The notes under the pieces were generated by a model. That model did no database searches and had not been told where the DNA came from. It saw only the letters and a program-made list of their open reading frames with translations. A stretch of 64,000 nt of DNA from Moringa oleifera (lineage: Eukaryota > Streptophyta > Magnoliopsida > Brassicales > Moringaceae): positions 124,001-188,000 of the forward strand of contig JAJFZO010000356.1 in assembly GCA_021397835.1 (NCBI GenBank). Reading direction: 5' to 3'. A program made the position numbers and the translations under genes. Position 1 is the first letter of the stretch, and each line of letters begins with the position of its first letter. This document shows positions 49,401 to 60,922 of the stretch, in pieces.

Positions 49401-50190
49401 ATGAGGCATATATTGGATAAAACTTATACAGTAAAAGAGATAATTAAAGCACTTAACTAAATGGATTCCTATAAGGCTCTAGGTCTAGATGAAATGAATG
49501 TAAGGTTCTACCAAAGATATTGACATGTTGTTGGCCATGAAATTACATCTAGAGTCATAGAATTCTTGAACCATGGGATACCTTTAGCTGATATTAACCA
49601 AATCGATATCCGTTTGATTTTGAAGATGAAGGATCCACTATCAACCAAAAATGTCCCATCAATCTATGTAAAGTGGAATATAAGCTTATAGATAAGATAT
49701 TGACAAATTGTATACAAACTATCTTACCTAAGATAATCAGTGAAAATCAGTTAACCTTTTTAAAAAGGCATTTAATCCTTAAGAATGCATTGATAGTGTA
49801 TGAACTGTCCATATTATGAAAAGAATGATGCATGGAGCAAAAAGGAAAATAACACTAAAACTCTACATTAGTAAGGCCTATGATCGAGTAAAAAGGCTAT
49901 ATTTGAAAATTATAATGAAAATAATGGGTTTCTTTGATATAAATGGGTGTCTACGATCATGGAATATGTCTGTTCAGTCTTTTAACTCAATAGCCAATTC
50001 TATGGCCACATCATGCCAACTCAACGATTCTAGTAGGGAGATCCTTTTATCATCTTACCTATTTCTTCTTTGTGTAAAGAGCTTATTAGTAATGCTCAGC
50101 CCAGCAAAAAGTGCAAGGATAATTCAGGGCATCATAGTAGCACCATGAGCAAAATGTAAGTCTTCTTATGGTGATTAACTCATATAATTA
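46500..50190 (+). mobile_element. Degraded L1-type LINE, 3' truncated
   Basis: ORF1 remnant: about 46700-47390 shows the DUF4283-like pattern (VGKNCLIKKVL, IQIHNLPFTCMNM, VNINKPL) and a zinc knuckle FCYMCGIIDHQEQDY in which the last Cys is replaced by Tyr. ORF2 begins near 48158 with NC-GLEALQTIQKLT and TYNLHMLFL, matching the endonuclease start of plant LINEs. Reverse transcriptase parts at 49450-50175 include FYQRYWHVVGHEI, IEFLNHGIPLADIN, SKAYDRV and LLSSYLFLLC, and stop at a damaged FADD-like site near 50165-50190. Stops and frameshifts are everywhere. The rest of RT, RNase H, the 3' UTR and the poly-A tail are missing. This copy is dead. Confidence 0.85.
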
Positions 50191-53160
50191 TTATTTAAAT
50201 TGACTTTTTTAAAAGTTTAAGAGTGCGCAGTTATGACTAACCAATTTTATGAATTGTGCAGTTGCAAGAATCTCCTTATTAGAACAGTTGTAACCTCTAA
50301 AACTAATGTTGCCTACATGATAATGTATGTTATTATAAAGTAATTAGTTACTATAAAAACATACAATATATTACGGCACCAAAATTAAGTAATTATGGCA
50401 AGTGTTTAATCGTTATAAAGATTTATCGCATTCTAATGGTCTTACGATATAATAAGTCAGTATCATAAAAAATATTAGTATATAACTAACTATACTTATT
50501 TATTAATACAAAATATACCGCTTACACTTATTCATGAAAAATCACTATCGCTAGCAATAATGCACTATCAATGCATAAATAGTCATCACATACTCAAAAT
50601 AGCCAAAAGTAACATGTAAATAACAAGTAAGCATCTACATAATGCATTCTATAACTATTACAACATGATCAAATAACACTAAAGCCAATTGCCACTCCAA
50701 TAAAGGCTCAATATGGAGCCCGAACATACGTGAAAATAAACTTATAAAAGACTTTAAAGATTGTTAGGTTTTGGTTGTTTGTACAACCTGGGTTTTAGAT
50801 GTCTAAACATGCACGGTCCAATCATAATCATTAAGGAAACCCTCCTAAAAGCATGAGTTCAATTGGAACTTGTACCTATACCTCATTAAATCATCAAATT
50901 GGTAAGAAAAGTAGTATACATAAACTTAATAGACAATTACTGCAAAGGAGATAATAGAAAAAAATTATAAAATCTCATGAATGGGTTTTAACACATCCTT
51001 ATTACTCATTATATTGTAAAAAAATTGGTTAAAATTTGTTTCATCAAAGACCATAAGCCATAGTATGCTACATACATTTCAAAATGTGATTTTTCTATTT
51101 TAATCTACCTAGCATTATGAAGATTTGAATGAGAAATGAGTTTAAATTAGTTGGTTTTAGAGGGAGAAAATGAAGGCAAAATGGCTCTTGTGATAATTTT
51201 TTTTTTTTAATTGTGAAGATGACAAAGAGAGAAAAATTGGAAGAAGAGAGAAACATAAGGAAGAAAAGATAGAAAAGGGATGGAGTGATAACACAATACT
51301 GAAATATACATTGTGTTATTAAAAAAAAAAAAAGGAGAAGGGGCTAGGGGGAAGGGTGTCTCACGTAATAAGAGTGCTTGGTCTTCACGTACTATACACG
51401 GGTTAAAAACATAAAAATTAATGATTTGACACATTTTTGAAGTAAGAAAAATTTTTTGACTCTAAATCTAAAAATAAGCTCAAAGAAATATTTTTTTCAA
51501 TGATTATTTTTTTATAAATAACGTAATACCTAGTAAGATGGCAAAGTTCTCTACTTTCCCAAAATTTCTAGAAAGCTCTTGATGTATGAATAGATATTTT
51601 CTCTTCTCAAGTTTGAAAATGAGTTTTTGTTGAGTTTTATGTAAGTATTTTTGAAATCAATGTAATTATCTTTTTAATACTTGTTATTGGTCTTTATTTA
51701 TGTTTCTTTGTCTAGTACTTGCATTCAAATTTTATTTTGCAATTTTATATTCCTTAGGAAAAACCCAAATGGTATCAAAGGTAAGTAAATGCAAGATCAT
51801 CATTATGATAAGATATTATTGTTATTTAAGAGTATTGATTTTGAAGTACTAATAAAAGGCTTCTCAAAACTCGTTTTTGAGTTTGTAAAAGAGAAAATAT
51901 TTACTTGTATATGGAAAGCTTCCTAGAGAATGATTTTGGGGAAGTAAGGCACTTTGCCCTAATGATAACATATTAAGCTATTTATAAAAATGAAAGTACA
52001 ATCCATTACTAAGAGCATATATTGTTTTTACATTATTATGTTGGTTATAAATATTTTCTTTTTAAGTTGACATTTATCACGTTTTTCGTGTTTTCTTTTA
52101 CATTATTAATGCTCTTATTAGTAACTTTTTTAAAGTTGGATTCATCACATGCTTTTTCTTCACTTTTGCATTGTTATCGTCATATCATTATAGTTTTTCT
52201 GAAATCTTGACCTTCGAATTCATATGAATTTTGTATTTACTGTTCTCAAATGGATCAATTCTTGAGGTTGAAGTGTTTTTTTTAATATCACTCTCTTTTG
52301 AATCATTTGTTAAATAAATATCAAATGACTCCATATTTATTAAGATTTGAATTTATATTAATTATTTTTATTTTGAAAAGTTTATGGCTTTTTGGAAGTA
52401 ATTCTGAAATGATAAAAAAATTATCTGTTAAAAATTAGAAAATTTTAAGATTTGAAAAATAAAAAGATAATAGTTATATAAAACCCTAATATTTACTTTG
52501 TATTTTTATTAAATTTTTATGTTCAAAAAGTGACAAATTAAATTTTGATATATCAATTTGATAGCAAATCAAATTTTAATTCAAATAATTATAAAAAATT
52601 AAAGATATTTTTTTCATCGTATTTGGTCTCTGTCCCTCAATTATAAATAATTTTGGATGTAATATCTTTTTTTAGTATAAATTTTAAAAAAAATTAATAT
52701 TTAAAAATTTTTAAAATTTTTTTGTGATGATAACTTGAATATTTATTTATATCTATGAAAAATTATAAATTAAAATTTATTGTACAAAATATTCAATTTG
52801 AATGTTTTTAATATTTAAAAAGTTAATATCATACAAAATATTCAATTAATAATGTGAGGTAAATATTAGAGTTTTTTATAATATTTATATTAAAAAATAA
52901 TCTTTTTTTAATTTTTATTTTTTCCTTCTCTTGTTTTTGTTATTTTTATAGTATCCTTAAAAAAATTATTTTAATCTAAATTAAAAACTTTAACTTAAAA
53001 TTGAGTCAACTAATAAAATATTTTTATATTTAAAAGGTTAATATAATATTTTATATTCATTTTGGCCAATAAATCTGACAAAATAAAATAACAGGTTTTT
53101 GCATTGTTTCACCTCATTTTAATGCCAAACTGTAACACCTGAGTCTTAGCGTGCAGGTTC
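50191..53160. other. A+T-rich spacer
   Basis: No gene was recognised. 50600-51440 is less biased and has a purine-rich patch at about 51215-51355. 51440-53100 is A+T-rich. The leader of the La gene begins shortly before 53227. Confidence 0.65.
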
Positions 53161-53166
53161 CTTTTG

Positions 53167-53167
<1 letters not shown>

Positions 53168-53196
<29 letters not shown>
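53168..53196 (+). repeat. (CT)n microsatellite in the leader region of the La gene
   Basis: About fourteen CT units lie 30-60 bp before the ATG at 53227, so probably within the 5' UTR. CT-rich leaders are common in plant genes for RNA-binding and translation factors. Confidence 0.8.
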
Positions 53197-53198
<2 letters not shown>

Positions 53199-53226
53199 CT
53201 GTCTCTTCCTGTGAAGCCAATGCCTA

Positions 53227-56200
53227 ATGGCTTCCGTTGACGAAGAAACAGCCAAGAAAATTAAGCAGCAGGTTCAAAATCGAACGTTGTTGAAATTTCT
53301 CTTTCTAAAACACGAATTTGCAATTTTCTTTTTACTGTGTTTGACCTATTAGAAAATCACCTCTCTTATAAACTTTTTCATTTCAGGTCGAATTTTACTT
53401 CAGTGACAGCAATTTACCTAGAGACCAGTTCCTCCGCAAAAGAGTCAGTCAAAGCAAGGATGGCAGTATCCTTCACTTCAAATTTGATACATATTTGGTA
53501 ATGTGGGCGCATTGTTTTGTATTCTCGTTTATGTTCACGTATGCACATAAATTTGTATATATTCATTACTTGTTTTCTTAGATTATGCATTGTGCCTCTT
53601 GTTCTTGACTTTGAATTTTGTGGTGTATTTAGCTTAACTTGAAATTATTGATTTTGAATTTAGTGGTATGTTTAGCTTAACTTGAAACGTGAAGCATCCA
53701 CTTTGTTATATGTACACGTAGAACCATGTATATCCATCTAAACTTGTGTGTTTGTGTATCTTTAACACTTTTTCCTTTTTGCTGATTTTGAGTTGTGTTC
53801 CTTGATCTTGACATTGAATTCAGTGGTTAGCTTGGCTCTAATATGTTCATTCTCTCGTATGCGAAATGTTCTCAATTTGTGTAATGTAAAATGTGAAGAT
53901 ATTCCAGAGAGTATTTTAGAGGCTGTGGCTGAAATTCTAATACAATCAAAGTTCCTCAAAGTTTCTGATGATGGTGGGTACTATTTCCTTCTTTTTCCTC
54001 ATAATTTGTGTGTAACTTGAGGCTAAGGGTGATGTTTGTTGCCATTGTAATTAAATAATATGTAGAAAAATATGTGGGACTAAAGTGGTAATTTAATTGA
54101 AATTTGAAGGGAAGAGAATTGGTAGGATCACAGAGTTTTCACAGCCTGAAAAACTTCTGGAGCAAGTGGATAAAAGAACAATAGCGGTATCACCTTTGGA
54201 ATATGATGTCACGATTGAGGATTTGGAATCTTTTTTTGCTCAATATGGCAAGGTATTCACCCTTTTGTTTGCATAATCAATATAAAATCAGGGTTTTGCA
54301 TTATTTTCTTAAAGCTAAACTTATTCTTTATGTATCATTAGTTGCTGCTGAACGTCTCAATGGCTAAGAGTGTCTAAATTTAAATATGACATTGAATAAT
54401 TGAACCATGTAGCACATTACTAATTTTCTAATCAAATGAAATGTACGGTCTATCTTGTACTATTTTGGGTGTGGAATATAGGTTATCTCAGTGTTTTGAA
54501 AACTGGACCATACCATCTGGTTGGACCAGTTTAACTAAGAATTGGCTCAGTCCAGCTTAACAAGTTTGGTTGTAAAACTAGTGTAAACCAGGTGATCAGA
54601 TGATCAAGTGCTGAACCAGACCCACCCTTTTTCAAAACACCTGGGTCTGAATCATGCGAAAAAAGAAGAGAAGAAAGAAGCAAAAGAGAAGAAAGAAGAA
54701 AAAAACAAAGGATCAAACAAGATAAAGGAAAGAAGAGAAAAGACGGAAGGAAAGAAGAATAAAAGAGGGAAGAGGGGATAGGTGGCAATGGTGGCTGGGG
54801 AAAGAAGAAGGGAAAAAGAAGAAAAGATAAAAAAAAGAAAAGAAAGAAAGACGGAAAAGAAATTTATAAAAAGAGAAAGGAAGGATAAGCACTAGGGTTT
54901 TAACCTCACTTGTACTAATTAGCTTGGCTCAAGAAACCCGATATTTTGTGCAGTTTTTCTTTTTAATTTGTTAAAAAATGAGTTTAGTTCATAAATATAT
55001 ATAACTGTTATTAAGTCTAATGTTTTACATTTTAGTTTAGAAATTTTTACTCCAAATTACTATTAGTTGCATCAGTTATAAACTGTGAAGAATGTTAGTG
55101 TGAAATTTTTTAGGCACCAAAATGTCTATTTTAAAATTGCTTTCATTATAATATTAAATTATTTATTACCTCCTCACGGTTCAATGTCTAATACAATCCC
55201 AGTTGAACCTCTAAGCCTTAAAACCTCTTCCTTTGGTTTTTTATCTTCGATCAAATTTTCTAAAGGGTGGTGCTGTACAAGTTTTTCCTTTTGATTTCTA
55301 GTGCACATTTCTGCAGTATACTGGCTAAGAAGTTATTGATTCACTTCAAATAGCTAGGGCCACTGGCTGTTGCATTTGTGCTCATCCAAATTATTCCTAT
55401 ATCTGATCTTGTTATCCCTTTTCAGGTGAACAGTGTAAGGCTACCTCACCATTTTGCAGATAAGCGGTGTTTTTGTGGCACTGTATTGATTGAGTTCTCT
55501 GTTGATGTGGATGCTGAAGAAGTTTTGAAGCAAAAGTTGGTCTATGCTGGTGCTAACCTAGTTCTGAAACCAAAGTAAGCTAGTGCTGTTACATTTTCCT
55601 GAGCATTCATGTGGTTTGATGGCGTCTGCCTCAGCTCATCCCTTTGGATCTGATAATTCTTTGAAATTTGAAATGCAGCTATTATTCCTTTATCCTTCAT
55701 TCTGTTTTGGTATTTTTCCTAAAACATGTGCTGAATGAACGATAGATATGAAGAAAGATTGTAGAGCAGTTCTACTGATTTTAATAAAGGGGTTTGAGCT
55801 AGGAGATGAAGATTTTACTTTCTTGTGCTATTATTTAGTAAAAATCTTAGATTAGGAAAGGACAAACATGATATATGTTGCCCTGATTTTGGCAGTGATA
55901 ATGCGGTCTCTATGTTGAACCTTCTATATGCTTCCCCAACTACTAATGATGGACTACTGCAGAAGATTCCAGGTCTCATCTTCAAGGGTTGCTTTTTCTT
56001 TTTTTCATTTGTGTCAGTGTCTGTCTGTTTTTGCTTTTCTCTTTCGGACGTGGAGGGTTGGTGGTAAAGTTAACTAATTAATTCTTTTATTTGCTTGTTG
56101 TAATTTACTGGATCCATTTGTTTGAATGTTTGAGCTATTAGACATTGTTAACATGAAGGAAATGCAAATTCTTACAGTTAGAACTTATTCTGTCTTTTGT

Positions 56201-58561
56201 CTGGTTTTCAGATTTATCTCAATATTTTACCTTATATTTTCATATTTATGTATCAACTTTCAATACCCTTATGGTTGTTATTTTCTTTACTATCTTTGCC
56301 CCTGTTAGGCTGTGAATATTCATGAAGTTGGAGGGAAGTCACTATTTAAATGTGTGACTATAACAATGGTATTTTATCCTCAAAACTGTAGTCAAATGGT
56401 GGATCTCCTATGCTGGTCAATTAGTCATTCAAAATCTTTCCTTAGGATTAAAATCAATGGAAAGATTAGGAATTATGATTTTAAGTTTCTTCTCATTGCT
56501 TAAAAACTTAAACTAGCAACTCAATTCCTTTGAATTTCCCTTTCTCCTTTGCCCAGATGTTGTGACAGCTCCCTTTCTCTTTTGTGTTTTAGGAAACACT
56601 TTGATTGTGAGAGAGGGAAAATGGAAGGTTCTAGCGATAAGGATGGTCACAACACGATATCAAAGTCAGTCTTGTCTCTAAATTTTCATTTCTGCAAGTT
56701 GTTCCTGCATTTTGAATTGATTTATTGCTGATGCATTTCTGTCTGGTGATGCCAGCCGCTGGAAAGGTGTACTTGTTGCATTTTCATTGAAGAGGAAATC
56801 ACTTGCAAGAAAGGTAAAAGAGAAAGGTAAGTTTTGGGTCGATGTATGAAGATGAGCAGTTGAAACAGATTGATTTTGGAATCCAAAGAGCATGCTGTTG
56901 AAGAATCTGAACTTGACTCTGAAGTGGTTGGTAGTTGATGATGCAGAAGAACCTCAGAATGATAAGCACGAAGTTAAAGAGCATGCAAGTAAAGGAAATT
57001 CCAAAAATTTTAAAGAAACAATTACTAGAAGGAATGAGGAAAAAACTTCAGAAGATGACATTTGCCACCCTCTGGATAAATCTTTTGAAGATGTTTGCCA
57101 AGAGATTGAAAAAAAAGAAAGCAGGGCTCAGGAGAGCATGACTTTTGACTCAGAGAATGATATTGTCTGTGGTAAGGACCTCAAGGATGTCTTTCAGAGG
57201 TTTGGTGTAGTGAAGGTGAAGTGGAGTCATTCCCTCAAGTTCTATGGAATTTCTTTGATGTGATTGACTCCACTGCGGTCTTCTAATTATTTGTATCATG
57301 TCTTACTGCTTATGCTTTATATATATATAATGGTCTAGATCTATTAAGTTAATTTTTCTTCTAAATGGTCAAGAAAAAAGGGGCTGAGAAAGATCGAGGC
57401 CCATCTTCTAGTCTGTAATCCGTCTATTGGTAGCATTAATGTTTCATATATTTTTGGCTACTTGATCCATGGGACCCAATATTTGGAAATTGGAGCAGAG
57501 AGAGAATTAGATTTGTTTTTCAGAATGTTTTTAGTCTCTGAAGATTATAATCACCGCTTGATTTGTTTGTTTTTATATCTCAGAGTGTTTTTTGAGCTTT
57601 GTTGTAAATTAGGTGTATGTTTTTTGATTATGTATGTCCCTTTGTGCAGCATGTTGACTATACTCCAGGAGCTGATTCAGGTTATAACTGTTTTGAAGAA
57701 CCAGAAGCAGCTATTAAAGCCCGTGCTGCTGCAGAGTTTCTGGAAGAAGGTGCTCTGATTGTGAAAAAGACTTTCTTTGCTTCCTTAGAAGCAGTAAATG
57801 GTAGGCAGCAATATTCATCAATCTTGTCATGTATGCAAACAGTAGTTTTGCCTCTGTTCAATGTTTGTAGGATGGATCTGAATTCCTGTTTAAGGTAAAT
57901 GTTAAATATATTGCACACTGTTTCTTCTTCATGTAAAAGTACATCCATATAAATTGTTTCATTGTTCATCATAGACCTGGATCTTCTATTCTAAGGGCTT
58001 AATCTTAATCTGCACCCCATTTTCCATTTGAGATGCTGGGAACTAATGGTACTTGCAAGCTCAAAATAAAAACAACTTGGGTATTATAGTTTTCTTCTTG
58101 GCTTTACACTGAGAAGATGGATCAAGTGATCCAAACTCATGTTGAAATACTGAAACCCTTGCCTTGTGGGGCACATACTGAAGAACCTTGGAGTTAGGGG
58201 CTTAATGTGGGGCTTTCCCTCTAACTTGACTGATGAGAAATGTTGTCTCATGTTTTGCATGTTCAGGTGAGGCTGAAAGGGAGTATTGGAAATCATTTCA
58301 AAATAATCAGGAGGGCCACCAGGAAAATGGAGATGGTAGTAGATGGAATGAATATGCAACTTATGCATGTACTTTAGTTTGTTAGTGTGTTATTTTTTTT
58401 ATCCTCTTTAATGATTTATCTGTGTTTCTCCCAGCTTGAGTTCTGATTGGCACATATAAGTTCATTCTCTGCTCCTGAATGTTGATTTCTTACGCTTTGC
58501 AGGAAAAGAAAACGGAACAAAGAGGGAAGAGGGCTTAAAGGAAAATGCTCCAGTCCAATGA
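53227..58561 (+). CDS. LA1: La-type RNA-binding protein (La1-like)
   Basis: La proteins bind the UUU-OH 3' ends of new RNA polymerase III transcripts in the nucleus. Eleven exons (53227-53271, 53387-53465, 53824-53973, 54110-54252, 55426-55574, 56593-56664, 56756-56826, 56947-57215, 57650-57800, 58267-58335, 58503-58561) join in frame to 418 residues. The La motif covers residues 16-95 (VEFYFSDSNLPRDQFLRK, then SLALICSFSRM). The first RRM covers about 99-190 (IAVSPLEYDV, VNSVRLPHHFADKR, GTVLIEF). After a charged linker, the second, atypical RRM includes GKDLKDVFQRFGVVK (312-326) and then ARAAAEFLEEGALIVK and GEAEREYW. The exon 7/8 junction (donor 56827, acceptor ending 56946) is chosen because it removes a stretch with stops and keeps the frame. 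The C-terminus is short and may be frameshifted against the family. Confidence 0.85.
54491..54960 (+). mobile_element. Probable non-autonomous transposon in La intron 4, with long polypurine tract
   Basis: The segment starts with GTGTTTTGAAAACTGGACC and continues with alternating GGACCAGTTTAAC-like words, a pattern typical of a common plant DNA-transposon repeat. From 54656 to about 54885 nearly every base of the + strand is A or G (GAAGAAAGAAG-like). No exact ends or target duplication were found, so the limits are estimates. Confidence 0.4.
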
Positions 58562-60400
58562 CAATGATTCTGGAGTCTAGCAGCCAACTATAGCATAATA
58601 GGTCAAAGCTGTGCAGGACTATACTGGAGTTTCTGTGTTGGTCAGCAACATCTACTAAAGGAAGTATATTTGTAGTAGGCTGGGTTTAGTTGCCAAATTT
58701 AGTGAGAGCTAAGTCATCTGTTATGTATAAAAGCCATAAAGTCCTTAATATTTTAGTTGTCGATACTGGAAAACAGATGTAACTTGCAATCCTTTATGTT
58801 CATTCTCAATGCTAATGCCAGTCATTGGCAATCTTGGAAGGATTTTCAATCAAATACTGATCTTTTCGTAAACTTGGTTTTGTTATTACAGTGGTTAAGA
58901 CATTTGGTGGAATATTATCGGGGACCATTATCCATGTGTGGAAGTTTTCCTCCTAGCCCTCCACCCTCTATAACTTTGTTTAGCTACCATGTGTAGCATA
59001 TTCGATATTTCTAGCCCGTTAGATCTCTTGGAGGCCATGTTTTCTCTTTGCAGCTAGCAGGCGGTCTTGAATGTCATTCATTCACATATGGTGAAAACTT
59101 CATTGGGAGTTGTAATTTACTGCCAGCTTCATTCTTGAGGAATGGTTTTCCGTTTACATTAGGTTTGGCTCTTGAGATGGTAATAGTTATTTTCTGGTGC
59201 AACTCTGATCTGCGGATTTCGTGCTTTTTGTGTTACAACAATTTCTTGCAAGATTCTACTTTTCTTTGCTCGAATGTACATTAATCATATTCTATTGTTG
59301 ATTGATACAAACGTTGTGCTAGAACCTAAAATCTCGTATTCTTTGTTACGTCTTTTTTTTTTTTCCTGAATGTGATTGTTGTGTTATCTCCTTATAGGAG
59401 AGGAACAGACCGATTGAGTGTCAGCCCTGACAAATGTCTTGGTCTTTTCTCGGATATTTGCCGAAGGGGTCTATCTCTGGGCCTAGTCCATGTGGCCAAG
59501 TGCCCCAGGTCTGGTTATTTTTCGGACCGAAGACAATGACCCTAAAACTCTGCTTAATTATTATTACCAACAGACAATTGTGCTCTATCACCACCCCACC
59601 CACTCCCCCCCGCCTTTTGTTTTTTGGGGGCTCATCTGTGCTTCATTGTCTACTTATTAATAACACGGGAATTAAAATACCATAATGCTATAAAGACGTG
59701 ACAGTTCTGATGCTTGCATCCACAGATACACACAATGCAATTCTCTGATTATAAATGTTTTATTCTTCCATTTTCTAGCGTACATCTTTTTTAATCACTA
59801 ATTCAGTAGAATGAGTTTTTTACTGCAAAGAGTATCCCTCATCCTTTCTGATTTTCTGTACCACAAACTGTTGAGTTTCTTCTTATTGGGTAAAAATTTT
59901 TACTTAAATTTTGCTTCCTTTGGTTGGTTTTGCAGGCAAAGAAGGCCAAGCCTTGTGTAAAAGTCAAAAAGTAAACGTTGGGCTTTATTTTCAGCCGCTC
60001 ACCAGTCATCAGCTTTATCCACACCATCGTTATCCACATGAGGCTGACAACAGTAAGAGAGAGAAAAGGATATTGCCTTGATATTTAATACTTATCTTTG
60101 TATAGAATAAGGTTAAAAACAGCGCTTATAAGTGACGAAAGAAAGTAACCTCAAGTTGGCTTATGTGCCAACTTAATATGATATCTCCAGATGACTCACT
60201 CCACAGTTTTGGAAAACAGAGGAAAAGCGAGAGAGCCGGAGAGAGAAAGAGAGTAAACAGGCACTTTTAGGTCTTGTCTCTGGAAGCCTCTGCTTTTTTT
60301 ATTTTTGGTTATTGAAAGAAGCGAGATGCAGAGAATCTTTTCTTATTGTGCTGAGGTTTGAAGATAAGAGTCAGATTGTGCAAAATCTCATCTGGGTTTT
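58562..60400. other. La 3' flank and upstream region of the dynein light chain gene
   Basis: Composition is mixed. Part is certainly La 3' UTR. An exon-like piece at 59936-59973 follows a TTTTGCAG acceptor and reads AKKAKPCVKVKK before a stop, but I could not link it to a gene. Other short frames here show no family motif. Confidence 0.5.
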
Positions 60401-60402
60401 GA

Positions 60403-60424
60403 GAGAGAGAGAGAGAGAGAGAAA
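60403..60424 (+). repeat. (GA)n microsatellite in the leader of the dynein light chain gene
   Basis: A run of about ten GA units ends a few bases before the ATG at 60431, so it is almost surely in the 5' UTR. Confidence 0.8.
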
Positions 60425-60430
60425 GAGAAG

Positions 60431-60922
60431 ATGTTGGAAGGAAAAGCTTTGGTGGAGGACACAGACATGCCGGTGAAGATGCAGTTTCATGCCATGGCTT
60501 CTGCATCTCAAGCTCTTGATCTTCATGATGTCTGTGACTACAAGTCCATAGCCGCCCACATCAAGAAGGTACCACCTCATCCTGTGTCTATGTCATAAAG
60601 AAATAGATCTTTCTGCCTCAATGATCCAAAGTTCTTCTTTGATTGACTACATCCCTGCAAATATCCAAACGTGGAAAAAAATGATGAAAGAAGCTTATGT
60701 GTGTTTCATTATTTCTTGCTTTTTTCTTTATAGCTGAAAGTTTGGGATATTAATAATGTTTTACAGGAATTTGATATGAGATATGGAGGTGGGTGGCAAT
60801 GCGTGGTGGGTTCAAGTTTTGGGTGTTTCTTCACACATTCTGAAGGAACTTTCATATATTTTACTTTGGAGACTCTCAAGTTCCTCATCTTCAAAGGAGC
60901 TTCTTCTCCATCCTCTCCCTGA
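60431..60922 (+). CDS. LC8-type dynein light chain (DLC)
   Basis: Two exons, 60431-60568 and 60767-60922, join in phase 0 to a 97-residue protein. The N-terminus MLEGKALVEDTDMPVKMQ and the core ASASQALDL, SIAAHIKKEFDMRYGGGW, QCVVGSSFGCFFTHSEGTFI and LKFLIFKGASS match the plant LC8 family over its whole length. The YGGGWQCVVG and FG-F-TH elements of the LC8 fold are intact. Seed plants lack dynein heavy chains, so plant LC8 proteins are thought to act as dimeric hubs that bind short motifs in partner proteins, for example at nuclear pores. The ATG chosen is the first after a (GA)n leader. No defects. Confidence 0.92.

Noticed and set aside
54531..54788. Ser/Leu/Phe-rich minus-strand frame in La intron 4
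   Set aside because: It is the complement of the polypurine tract and so low complexity.
57990..58012. Resemblance to microRNA miR2111 (TAATCTGCA...)
   Set aside because: Only about nine bases agree and no hairpin precursor was seen.
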